Below are positions 42,501 through 50,620 of a stretch of DNA of 55,236 bases, piece after piece. The stretch's first letter is position 1. Each line of letters begins with the position of its first letter. The notes below the pieces were generated by a model. That model made no database searches. It was not told the origin of the DNA and saw only the letters and a list, made by a program, of their open reading frames with translations. Source of the DNA: Symbiobacteriaceae bacterium (GTDB lineage Bacteria; Bacillota; Sulfobacillia; Symbiobacteriales; Symbiobacteriaceae); assembly GCA_029239785.1 (NCBI GenBank), contig JARBUG010000012.1:1-55236 (forward strand). The letters run 5' to 3'. A program made the position numbers and the translations under genes.

Positions 42501-45191
42501 GGACTGCCTGTGCTGGGCTTCCTGGACGAAGGCGCCGGCGCCGGGACGCAGGTTGCGTGCGGCGTAGGCGCCGGGCGCCGGACCTACATGGGCGCCGAGG
42601 GCGCCCTGGGCCTGCTGAAGGCGCTGGTCGCCGAGGCGGAGCCGGCGGTGACCGTGGCCTGCCGGACGGAGGCGGAGACGCTCAGCCTGACGGTGAGCCG
42701 CCCCGGTGCTCCCACCGGCGGGGGGCAGAAGTCCGACGCCCCCAAGCCCCAGGTTGAGCGCTACGAGTCCTTCCTGGCTCACGTGGCCGGCGAGGCCGTC
42801 CGCCCGGAAATCCCCTTCCTGAGCCCCGAGACCGCCATCGTCACCGACCGGCCCGACCTGCTGCCCGCCGACACCCGGGGCGCCCTGATCATCACGCCCG
42901 ACACCGACCCGGGTCAGATCGCAGCCCGGCCCCACCTGCGGGTCCTGACTACCCTGGACGAGGCCAGCCTGACCCGGCTCCACGACCTGACTTTCCTGGC
43001 GCTGAAGCAGTCCTTCAGCGGCCTTCAGTCCTTCATCGGGCTCTTCCCGGGCGTGGCGGGCCATCCCATGACCGGCCTTTACACCGGGCTCTTCAAGAGC
43101 GCCGCCCTGGAGCTGCCCGCCTGCGTCACCGCTGCCATCTTCACCGATACGACCGATGTCACCGAGGCGTTCCAGACAGCCCAGCGAGAGACCAGCTACC
43201 GGCAGATGCTCCCCTACGTCCGCGACGAAGTCGGCGAGCGCAAGACCCAGTTGGTCCGCCAGAGCGAAGGCGAACTTGCCACCGAGGCCCCGCTGAGGCC
43301 CGACTCCGTGGTAGTGGCCACGGCCGGCGCCCGGGGCATCACGGCCGAGCTGCTCAAGGCCGTGGCCCGGGAGTACCGGCCCCACCTGTTCCTGATCGGC
43401 AGCAACGACCTTGACCGCTACCCCGCCGAAGTTTTCCAGGGCACCGACGCCGAGTTCTCGGCCCGCCGGGCCGCCTACCTCAAGGAGCAAAAGGCGCTCC
43501 ACCCCCAGAAGTCCATCGGTCAGCTGAACAAGGAGTTCGACCGCATGGCCGAGGCCCGCCAGGCCCGGCGCAACATCGAAGAGATGGAGCGCTTCAGCGG
43601 CAAGGGCAAGGTCCGCTATTACGCCTGCAACGTGCTTGACCGCGAGGCCTTGATCACCACGGTAAACAAGATCACCCGGGAAGCCGGGCGCCCCGTCGAC
43701 CTGCTGGTCAACGCCGCCGGCCTGAACCGCTCCGCTTCGATTCCCGCCAAGTCGCTCCAGGACTTCCAGACCATCCGGGAGATCAAGCTGCAGGGCTACC
43801 TCAACCTGAAGCACGCGTTTGCCGCCCAGGCGCCCCGCATCTGGTGCAACTTCGGCTCCTTCATCGGCCTCACCGGCCAGCTAGGCGAGACTGACTACGC
43901 CGCCGGCAACGACTTCCTGGCCACCGCCGCCGCCCACGCACAGGCGCAGGGGCACGACGAGTTCACCATCGGGTGGACGCTCTGGAAGTCGGTCGGCATG
44001 GGCGCCAACCCCGTCACCCGGGCCTTCCTGGAAAAGAGCGCGGTCTTCACCAGCATGGAGACGGAGGAGGGGATCGCCCACTTCCTTCGGGAGCTGCGGC
44101 TGAAGGGCCGGGCGCCGGCCACCTTCCACCTGGGCGAGGCCGAGCGGAACGCCGTGACCGCCGCCATCCCGCAATACTTCACAGTCAGCGCCGCGGCGGG
44201 AGCGGCACCCACCGGCACAACACGCGGCACCTTCTACCTGGGCCGCGAACTCCGCCGCACACCGAACGAAGTCCTCTTCGAGCGCATCTTCGACCTCGAA
44301 AAAGATGGATACCTCCAGCACCACGTCGTCAACGGCTACGCCACCCTCCCCGGCACCTTCGTCCCCGAACTCGCCGCCGAAGCTGCGAGCAGCCTGCTCC
44401 CCGGGCACCACGTCATCGCCTTCGAGGATGCCGTCTTCCACCACTTCCTGCGGGTCTACGACAAGTCGAAGCCCAGCGCCAAGAAAATCCACGCCCAAAT
44501 TATCGAACGGCATGATGACCAGACCCGGGTCCAGGTCCGCATCACCACCGACGTCGTCGCCCCCAACGGCACCATTCTCACCCGCGACAAGCTCCACTTC
44601 GAAATCAAGGTGATCCTGACCGAAACGGCGCCCGTGGCCCCCACCTGGACCCACTGGGACGATGCCGGCGAGGAGTTCCTGCCCGACCCGTACCACTTCC
44701 CCAAGGCCCCGGTCCTCCTGACCGACATCTTCGTATCGACCGAAAAGACCCGCCGGCACCCGCTGGGCAAGCGGGCGACCTACAAGCCCGCCATGGCGCC
44801 GGACCACCCGGTCTTCTCTACCTTCCTGGTGCCCAGCATTCTGCTGGACGGCCTGGCCCGCGTCGCCGTGCTGGAGCCCACCGAGAACGACTACCTGCCC
44901 ATCGCCGCCCCGGCCAACATCCGCCGCATCGACCTGTTTGAGATGGGCGGCGACTGCCAGGTAGCCCAGCGCTACCAGCCCGTGGAGTTTTACGCCACAC
45001 CCGCCCACATCGACCTGGAGAAGCCCGAGGGCAACCGCTTCGTGGCAGTCCGCCCCGACGGGCGCATTCTGCTCCAAATGAAGGATGTGCGCGGCGTGGT
45101 CATCGGGTATGTCCACCGGACCACCGGCGAGTTCGTATCGCCCCAGCAAATGGACGAACTGCGGCGCCAGACGGCGCTCCTGAGAGGGTAG
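39516..45191 (+). CDS. Modular synthase: SDR enoyl reductase-KS-CLF-like-KR-DH
   Basis: A 1891-residue polyketide/fatty-acid synthase lacking AT and ACP. Residues 3-255 are a short-chain reductase closely resembling FabL (enoyl-ACP reductase III): LALVTGGAKGVGKVIAARLA, NNAAAGNFASLDE, and YVTVGTSKAAVESLTRYLA with a Y-x6-K arrangement. Residues about 286-715 are an active ketosynthase with Cys near 481 (DTACSSSLYA), His near 616 (AHATGTP) and His near 652 (IGHTGWAAG). Residues about 755-1035 are a second, shortened KS-like domain whose Cys is replaced (DTGFASSASA near 927), like a chain-length factor. Residues about 1075-1545 are a ketoreductase (TAGARGI near 1268, Ser in FGSF near 1446, Tyr in DYAAGND near 1460). 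Residues about 1565-1880 are a double-hotdog dehydratase with HVVNGYATLP near 1602 and Asp near 1776. Complete beta-carbon reduction is possible, presumably iteratively with the upstream ACPs. Confidence 0.92.
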   Translation: MQDLQGKLALVTGGAKGVGKVIAARLAERGAHVIINFFHSLDAVKQTKAELEARGARVDIIRASVALEAQVDRMFDEIEAKYGYLDILINNAAAGNFASLDEVDEAAFDRSLDTNLKGSFWCARRAARLMERRGGGVIVNLSSIGAVQVAADYVTVGTSKAAVESLTRYLAYEFGPKQIRVNTASAGLLENEVGRRFPRYEEMRRNIVAATPLGRIGTEEELADLVLFLASDQSSYITGQMILADGGMALGGSILSPRVGEAAVAAPAPEVAEVAAPEADDDDSEEIAVVGMGMVVPGANSPDEFWQVLTDGPDLLRYVPRERWENRSFYSADGNAEDKTYQNTSGFITDFKPAPALAAEADANEQSTELTTLWLRHSLYQALDGVRREAADRYSFVVGYTPDGNQHLEESMVIASTMHHLESTLAGAPGSEAFLKQARAALEQEYWRGAFDPSALLPHQVGRKAMGGILPEGTELLMVDTACSSSLYAVDIGIKGLLTGKHDIAVCGGSFALGPRSSVLFAKLHGLSTSGEVRPLDKQADGVLFSDGSGVVVLKKLSRARKDGDRILGIIRGLGTSSDGKGRAVYAPSPEGQGIAIDRALAQPAVDLDRVDWVVAHATGTPAGDLTEFTALRERLKADHPIHVTSNKSLIGHTGWAAGVASLIQVLLALRHGVIPPQHHFTSPPDLFQVEGSNMRIPTEPVAWAPRPESPRAAAVSGFGFGGTNAHVVVEEYRPAAKAAAPAAPERAYHERIAVVGWAAHVPGLENAADVTAWLTGKGQAPLASFGEFYPAPSFQKVKMPPRTVRTIDRCQLMILECAHNLRNQLGQFWEEHKQTTGVVLGHMGLTRHSTLYGTRCYLDDIERVLRGAVQSPLLEAGLKGLRQEVQRLVPASNEDSFPGIMPNVIPARVANYFDLKGANMALDTGFASSASAIEVACRYLRSKEMSMVLAGGVNGNSTPETVAAIRQHLQDAGLEIAEGCFLFALTTESTAKAAGLPVLGFLDEGAGAGTQVACGVGAGRRTYMGAEGALGLLKALVAEAEPAVTVACRTEAETLSLTVSRPGAPTGGGQKSDAPKPQVERYESFLAHVAGEAVRPEIPFLSPETAIVTDRPDLLPADTRGALIITPDTDPGQIAARPHLRVLTTLDEASLTRLHDLTFLALKQSFSGLQSFIGLFPGVAGHPMTGLYTGLFKSAALELPACVTAAIFTDTTDVTEAFQTAQRETSYRQMLPYVRDEVGERKTQLVRQSEGELATEAPLRPDSVVVATAGARGITAELLKAVAREYRPHLFLIGSNDLDRYPAEVFQGTDAEFSARRAAYLKEQKALHPQKSIGQLNKEFDRMAEARQARRNIEEMERFSGKGKVRYYACNVLDREALITTVNKITREAGRPVDLLVNAAGLNRSASIPAKSLQDFQTIREIKLQGYLNLKHAFAAQAPRIWCNFGSFIGLTGQLGETDYAAGNDFLATAAAHAQAQGHDEFTIGWTLWKSVGMGANPVTRAFLEKSAVFTSMETEEGIAHFLRELRLKGRAPATFHLGEAERNAVTAAIPQYFTVSAAAGAAPTGTTRGTFYLGRELRRTPNEVLFERIFDLEKDGYLQHHVVNGYATLPGTFVPELAAEAASSLLPGHHVIAFEDAVFHHFLRVYDKSKPSAKKIHAQIIERHDDQTRVQVRITTDVVAPNGTILTRDKLHFEIKVILTETAPVAPTWTHWDDAGEEFLPDPYHFPKAPVLLTDIFVSTEKTRRHPLGKRATYKPAMAPDHPVFSTFLVPSILLDGLARVAVLEPTENDYLPIAAPANIRRIDLFEMGGDCQVAQRYQPVEFYATPAHIDLEKPEGNRFVAVRPDGRILLQMKDVRGVVIGYVHRTTGEFVSPQQMDELRRQTALLRG

Positions 45192-45198
45192 GGAAACC

Positions 45199-46545
45199 AT
45201 GATCACCAACGCAAAAACGGCCCCGGGACCGAACACCCCGGGGCTGATGGGAGACCTGAAAGCATACCGGACCGACCCCTACACCCTGTTCACCCGGGCC
45301 TGGCGGGAGCACGGTGACTTTGTCCGGCTCCGGTTCGGGCCGATTCCGGTCTTCCTGCCCGGCCATCCGGACTATCTGAAGCACATTCTGCTCGACAACT
45401 ACCAGAACTACGACCGGGGCCAGCTCTTCAAGAAGTTCGAGCGCTACACCGGCCCCGGCCTGCTGACCGGCTACGGCGACACCTGGCTGAAGACCCGCCG
45501 GCTCGCCCAGCCCGCCTTCCAGCCCGGCAACCTTGACCAGTACGCCGCCGTCATGGCGGACGGGGCGCAGAAACTGGTGGAGCGCTGGCGGCCCGCCGCC
45601 GAAGCCGGCGGCATCATCGAAGCGTCCGATGAGATGGTCTACTACATCCTCGGCACGCTGGGCCGCACCCTCTTCTCCATCGACCTGAGCGAGCACGCCG
45701 CCGACATCATCCCCGCTGCCCATTACGCCGTCATCACGCAGGTGACCAAGACCGGCACCCTCTGGGAGATGCTGCCGGAATGGGTGCCCACGCCGCACTA
45801 CCGGCGGGTCAAGGCGATTCGGGCGTTCTTTAATGCGATCGTCGATCGGATCGTCGACCTGCACCGGCGGGGCGTGCATGACAGCGATTATGTCAGCCTG
45901 CTGTTGAAGGAAGAGGCCAACGGCAACCTGACCGCCGGCCAGGTTCATGCGGAGACGCTGACCGCCCTGATCGCCGGGCACGACACCACCGCCGCCGCCT
46001 TGACCTGGCTGCTCTACGCACTCGCCATGCACCCCGAGGTGCAGAATCAGGTGCGGTCCGAGACCGACCAGGTGCTCGGGGGGCGGGCGCCGACCATCGC
46101 CGACCTGCCGCAGCTCATCTACACGAAAAAGACGATCATGGAGACGCTGCGCCTCTATCCGCCGGCCTGGCTCTTCCCCCGGGAACCCGCCGCCGACGAC
46201 GAGATCGCCGGCTACCACGTGCCGAAGCGCTCGATTATGATGCTGACGCCGTACCTGGTCCACCGGCATCCTGAATTCTGGGAAAACCCCGAGGTCTTTG
46301 ACCCGCACCGGTTCGGCCCGGAGCAGGATAAGGCCCGCCACAAGTACGCCTACCTGCCTTTCGGCGGCGGGGCGCACCAATGCATCGGCATGCATTACGC
46401 CATGCAGCAGTTGATCTTCACGGCGGCGCTGATCACCCGTGCGTATCGGGTCGAACTCGCCCCGGGCGGGCCGGTTCTGCCCGAAACGGCGCTGACCATG
46501 CACCCGCGCGGCGGCCTCCGCATTCGGATTACAGCCAGGGGATAG
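45199..46545 (+). CDS. Cytochrome P450 (CYP102/CYP4-like fatty-acid hydroxylase type)
   Basis: A 448-residue soluble P450. The heme-binding loop FGGGAHQCIG (Cys near 395), the ExxR in METLRLYPP, the oxygen-activation helix AGHDTTAAALTWLLY and the W..RR start GDTWLKTRRLAQPAF are all present. The overall pattern is nearer to CYP102/CYP4-type fatty-acid hydroxylases than to macrolide-tailoring P450s, which suits an acyl chain made by the preceding synthase. No reductase or ferredoxin is encoded nearby, so electrons must come from elsewhere. It begins 7 bp after the synthase stop codon and its stop touches the next gene. Confidence 0.95.
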   Translation: MITNAKTAPGPNTPGLMGDLKAYRTDPYTLFTRAWREHGDFVRLRFGPIPVFLPGHPDYLKHILLDNYQNYDRGQLFKKFERYTGPGLLTGYGDTWLKTRRLAQPAFQPGNLDQYAAVMADGAQKLVERWRPAAEAGGIIEASDEMVYYILGTLGRTLFSIDLSEHAADIIPAAHYAVITQVTKTGTLWEMLPEWVPTPHYRRVKAIRAFFNAIVDRIVDLHRRGVHDSDYVSLLLKEEANGNLTAGQVHAETLTALIAGHDTTAAALTWLLYALAMHPEVQNQVRSETDQVLGGRAPTIADLPQLIYTKKTIMETLRLYPPAWLFPREPAADDEIAGYHVPKRSIMMLTPYLVHRHPEFWENPEVFDPHRFGPEQDKARHKYAYLPFGGGAHQCIGMHYAMQQLIFTAALITRAYRVELAPGGPVLPETALTMHPRGGLRIRITARG

Positions 46546-46551
46546 GTGACC

Positions 46552-48978
46552 ATGACGACAGAGACAAGGCCCCGGCCCCAGGAGGTTGGTCCGCCGGCGG
46601 TGACCTACCCGGCGGATGGCTCCGTGCTGCCGGTCTATCGGTTTCAGTGGACACCCGTCGCCCTGCCCCCGGTCCGGCCTCAGCCGGACCGCCTGGCGGG
46701 GCGCCGGGTGCTGGTCATCGGCAGCGCTTCCGCATCCGCTGGGGCGGTGGCGGAGGTGCTGCGCGCCTATGGCGCTGAGGTGTTCTGCTTCACTCTCGAT
46801 CAGGAGATCTCCGATGCGGCGCTGACCGCCCTGAAGGTGCAAATCGGCCGGCTGGACGGCATCATCGATCTGAATGTGGAAGATGGGTATTCGCTGGCGC
46901 AGGCCACCGCCTGGGAGGAGCCGTTCCGGCTGACGGTCCGGGTGATCAAGGCCTTCTACGACGAGTGGGCGGAGGAGACGGATGCAACCCGGCTCTTCTA
47001 TCTGCCCGTCACGTGGATGGGCGGCCAGATGGGCTACGACGGGTCTGCGGCGATGACCCAGCCCCTGGGCGGCATCTGGGCCGGGCTGGCCAAGAGCCTG
47101 CCACGGGAGATCCCAAACTGCCACGTGCGGGTGCTGGACCTCAGCCCCGCCGACCGCGCACAGCTTGGTGAACGGATTGCCTGCGAACTGTACAACTGGG
47201 GCGTCTTTGAGGTGGGATACCAGAACGGCGTGCGCTACGGGCTCTATGCCAGGCACGCCCCCCTGGGCCCGTCCGTGCGGACGCTGGACGAGACCGATAC
47301 AATTCTGATCTCGGGCGGCGCCCGGGGCATCGGCTTCGCCCTGGCGAAGGCCCTGGCGGGCAACTTCGGCGCCCGGGTAATCGTGACCGGGCGGAGCCGT
47401 CTGCCTGCCGGCACCGAGGACTGGGTGCAGATGGACGAGGCCGCCTTCAAGGCGTACCAGTTTGCCCGGCTCCGGGATGGGGCCGAGGCCGTCGCCCGCG
47501 TCCGGCGTGAACTGGACTTCCAGAAGTCGCAGCGGGAGTTGTACCAGCATGTGATCTCCGCCCAGGCGGAAGGTCTGCGCATTGAATACGAAGCCTGCGA
47601 TTTCAACGCGGCGGAGTCGGTGGCGGCGCTGGTCGACCGGCTGGGGGCGGCCCTGACCGGCGTGATTCACAACGCCGGCATCGAGGAGACCGTGCGCCTG
47701 AACCGGAAGGCCGTCGATGCCTGCCTGGCGACGGTGCGTATCAAGGTGGGCGGCTTCGCCAACCTGGCGCAGGCGCTGGCGGGGCGGCCGCTCAAGTTCT
47801 TCTGCAGCGTGGGCTCGCTCTCGGGGCGGTGGGGCGGCATGGTCGGCCAGCTGGACTACAGCGCCGGCAACGAGGGGCTGGCCCGCCTGGGTATGTGGGC
47901 CGCCGGTGCCGGCATCCTGCCGGTGCAGACGATCTGCTGGCCCACCTGGGAGAACCTTGGTCTGATTACGAACTTCAAGGCGGCGCTCAAGTATGCCTCA
48001 GCTGTGAACGTGGCCGAGGGCATCTACCATTGGCAGCGAGACCTGCTGGCCGGGGCGCCGGGCGAGTGCATGTATATGGGCAAGGTCGGCAAGGCGTTGG
48101 TGCCGATGCAGATTGATGGGTTCCTGCCCAGTTCGATCGCCAAAGCACCGGATATTCAGCGGATTTATTCGCAGGTCTTTTACAAGGGCGAAGTGACGCG
48201 CTTTCAACTGTTCCGCTCGGTGGAAGCGGTCTGCCGGGTGGAGCGGCGGAGTACGCCCGCGATTGACGATGTGCTGCGGGGCGGGCGCCCCATGTTGCCG
48301 GTCAGCCTGCTGCTGGAGTATGCGCTGTCGCTGGCTGACTGGGTGGTGCCGGAGGGCTGGCAGGATCTGCCCCTTGCGGCGATCACCGACCTGGAGGTGA
48401 ACCTGGGCGCCCTGGACTTTCCTTCTCACGTGGAGGCGATGGTTCTAACGAAGGCGGCCGAGGGGCGCTGGGAGGATGGGAACTGGGTGGTGTCGGTGAA
48501 CCTGGCCGGTGAGCGGGGCCTGGTGGCCCGGATGCAGCTGGTGCATGGTGCGCGGCCCGTCATTCCTTCGGCGGGCGCCGAGCCCCCGGCCCCCGGGGCG
48601 ACCGAGCCCGCAGCCCTCCCGCCCGGGGCCGCCTGGACCTGGCGCGGCCGGGTCTTCGACCTCGCCCGCTGGCACCGTGACGGCTCCGGCTCCATGACCG
48701 GCACGGTGCGGCCCAGCACCGAGAGCGACCTGTGGCTCGTGCCGCATCTGCCGGCGGTACAGCTCCCGTCGGCGCACCTGGAGAACATATTCCGCGCCGC
48801 CTGGACGCTGGACGCACGCCACGGCGTACCCGAGACCCTGCACGTCGGCCGCATCGACCTGGCTGCCCTGCGGGCCGAGGCTTCTGGCCTGGCCCTGGCG
48901 GGCGGCGACTGGCATGTGACGGACACCGCACAGCGGTCGGTGCTGCGACTCAGCGGCCTGACCTTCGGGGGTGTGTGA
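46552..48978 (+). CDS. Ketoreductase fused to a degenerate dehydratase-like domain
   Basis: An 808-residue protein. Residues about 25-235 resemble the structural half of a PKS ketoreductase (GRRVLVIGSASASAGAVAEV, WMGGQMGYDG, GGIWAGLAKSLPRE). Residues about 245-520 form the catalytic half: ISGGARGIGFALAKALAG near 254, VIHNAGIEE, SVGSLSGRWGG with Ser near 420 and LDYSAGNEGLA with Tyr near 435. The remaining 250 residues look like a double-hotdog dehydratase with LRGGRPMLPVSLLLEY, but the catalytic His of HxxxGxxxxP is Val and the C-terminal half has no clear Asp, so dehydration is unlikely. It has no carrier domain, so it must act in trans on the same ACPs. ATG 46552 is favoured; GTG 46546 is also in frame. 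Confidence 0.88.
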   Translation: MTTETRPRPQEVGPPAVTYPADGSVLPVYRFQWTPVALPPVRPQPDRLAGRRVLVIGSASASAGAVAEVLRAYGAEVFCFTLDQEISDAALTALKVQIGRLDGIIDLNVEDGYSLAQATAWEEPFRLTVRVIKAFYDEWAEETDATRLFYLPVTWMGGQMGYDGSAAMTQPLGGIWAGLAKSLPREIPNCHVRVLDLSPADRAQLGERIACELYNWGVFEVGYQNGVRYGLYARHAPLGPSVRTLDETDTILISGGARGIGFALAKALAGNFGARVIVTGRSRLPAGTEDWVQMDEAAFKAYQFARLRDGAEAVARVRRELDFQKSQRELYQHVISAQAEGLRIEYEACDFNAAESVAALVDRLGAALTGVIHNAGIEETVRLNRKAVDACLATVRIKVGGFANLAQALAGRPLKFFCSVGSLSGRWGGMVGQLDYSAGNEGLARLGMWAAGAGILPVQTICWPTWENLGLITNFKAALKYASAVNVAEGIYHWQRDLLAGAPGECMYMGKVGKALVPMQIDGFLPSSIAKAPDIQRIYSQVFYKGEVTRFQLFRSVEAVCRVERRSTPAIDDVLRGGRPMLPVSLLLEYALSLADWVVPEGWQDLPLAAITDLEVNLGALDFPSHVEAMVLTKAAEGRWEDGNWVVSVNLAGERGLVARMQLVHGARPVIPSAGAEPPAPGATEPAALPPGAAWTWRGRVFDLARWHRDGSGSMTGTVRPSTESDLWLVPHLPAVQLPSAHLENIFRAAWTLDARHGVPETLHVGRIDLAALRAEASGLALAGGDWHVTDTAQRSVLRLSGLTFGGV

Positions 48979-50620
48979 GGTGGTCTGGCAGAAGTTCACC
49001 GAGACCGTCCTCCGGGAAGATGGCGCCCGGTTTGCCATCGAAACGACCGGGGCGCCTGACGCCCCCCTTTCGGCCTGGATCGCCAGCGCCGTGCAGATGC
49101 TGAAGTATCACCACATGGTGCTGGCCTGTGAGTGGGAGGAGAAGACCCTGCCTGTGACCGCCGGGCGCCCAGTCCAGGGCTGGACCCCGCCCTGGCCGGC
49201 GCCCGGGCAGCCTCTGGACCGCTACGCTGCAGACCGGGCCGAGGCCTTCCGCCGGCATGCTTCAGCACTCTATGTGGCGGCGGGCGTGGCCCAGGCCCGG
49301 CGACGTGCTGGGGAGCTGCCCGCGTTCCTGGAGCAGATCAGCGTGCAGCGCATCCTGGAGCCATTGCCCTACCTGGATCGCCGGGTGCCGGTGGCGTCCG
49401 CCGACCTGAGGGTTGCCGTCACGGTGGGCGGCCAGTACTACGTGCTCCCGCTTTCTGAGCCCATGCCAACCTTCCCCGCCCCAGACCAGGGCTCCTCCAC
49501 CGTACGCCCCGCCGCTGAAGCCCAGTCCCCTGACCGGGCCCTGGCAGCGGCGCCCAGGGGCCGACAGGCCAGGCTCCGCCGCCTGCTCCCGCCCGAGGCC
49601 CGGGCGGCCCTGGCCGAACTGCGCCAGGCGCCCATCCTGATCAACTGGGACCTGCACGACGGCACCCTGCCCCTGGGCGAACTGCGCCGCCTCGCCCGGC
49701 GGGGCTGCAACGACCATCCGCTCGTCCTGATTCGGACCACCACTGGCATGATCTTCGACTTTTCGCATGTGGTCTTTGACGCCATGTGGGCCATTCAGAT
49801 CGCAGAACTGATGACCCGGGTGGCTGCGGCCCCGGTGCCAGCACCCGCACCCGAACAGCCCACCCCGCTCAGCCTGACCGCCGGCCCCGAGTTCTACCGC
49901 ACCGCCAGACCCGGCGCGGGCGAAGTCTCGGCCGAAACCACCGACATCGCCCTCCCGCCGATCCTGAACCTGGCCCGCCGGGCTGGCTGCACCGTCAACG
50001 ACATCCTGGTCCTGGCCCGCTGGGCCTATGCCCTGGAACGCGGCGAAGCCCCGCCCGCACTCCTGGTTCCCCTCGACATGTTCCCGGTCGACCCCAGCAA
50101 GCGGCTCCGCCTGGCGGTCATCCGGCCCGACCAGGCCCCGCCGTCTCTGCTGCGCCAGCCCTGGCCCGGCCCCGCCCCCGCCCAAGACCCCGGCACAGCC
50201 CTGCAGGCCCTCAACCGCACCCTGAGCGAGACCTACGCCGCCACCAAGCAGGGGGAAACATTCGCCTGCCTCGCCCAGCAAGTGATGGTCCTCACACCGC
50301 CGCCCCTGCGGGCCCCGGGCAACTGGGCCACCGAACAACTGGCCTGGACCCGCGACCGCATCAAGGGGCGCGAAGTCTTCTCCAACCTGGGCCGGCTCCC
50401 CGCGGGCGCGACAACAACCCGGTTCGTAAGCGCCCGGGGGCTGGGCGGCGCACACGACCGGGTATGGGGAATCATGACGACAGTCCGGGGCGAACTCTAC
50501 GTCTCCATGCGCGACTTCCGGCCCGGGGGCCAGCACCCGGCCGTGGCCCGGGCCTACGTGGATGGCTACGCCATGTTCACCAACCGCCTGGTCCATCAAC
50601 TCGTCGAGATGCTACAATGA
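48971..50620 (+). CDS. HxxxD-motif acyltransferase (condensation/PapA-like fold)
   Basis: A 549-residue protein of the chloramphenicol-acetyltransferase/condensation superfamily. The active-site motif is HVVFD near residue 266 in FDFSHVVFDAMWAIQIAELM. Supporting marks are TVNDILVLARWAYAL and, near the C-terminus, VFSNLGRLPAG, matching the conserved structural Asn-Asp and SNxG sites of the fold. Residues 1-190 form an N-terminal extension that I do not recognise. As the last gene of the operon, with no thioesterase in sight, it probably releases the finished chain by transfer to an alcohol or amine. The GTG start overlaps the preceding gene by 8 bp, and the stop overlaps the end of the convergent exonuclease gene by 9 bp. 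Confidence 0.82.
   Translation: MCEVVWQKFTETVLREDGARFAIETTGAPDAPLSAWIASAVQMLKYHHMVLACEWEEKTLPVTAGRPVQGWTPPWPAPGQPLDRYAADRAEAFRRHASALYVAAGVAQARRRAGELPAFLEQISVQRILEPLPYLDRRVPVASADLRVAVTVGGQYYVLPLSEPMPTFPAPDQGSSTVRPAAEAQSPDRALAAAPRGRQARLRRLLPPEARAALAELRQAPILINWDLHDGTLPLGELRRLARRGCNDHPLVLIRTTTGMIFDFSHVVFDAMWAIQIAELMTRVAAAPVPAPAPEQPTPLSLTAGPEFYRTARPGAGEVSAETTDIALPPILNLARRAGCTVNDILVLARWAYALERGEAPPALLVPLDMFPVDPSKRLRLAVIRPDQAPPSLLRQPWPGPAPAQDPGTALQALNRTLSETYAATKQGETFACLAQQVMVLTPPPLRAPGNWATEQLAWTRDRIKGREVFSNLGRLPAGATTTRFVSARGLGGAHDRVWGIMTTVRGELYVSMRDFRPGGQHPAVARAYVDGYAMFTNRLVHQLVEMLQ

Noticed and set aside
41067..43814. 915-codon minus-strand open frame inside the synthase gene
   Set aside because: A by-product of strong GC3 bias in the plus-strand gene; the composition is implausible and the plus-strand domains are unmistakable.
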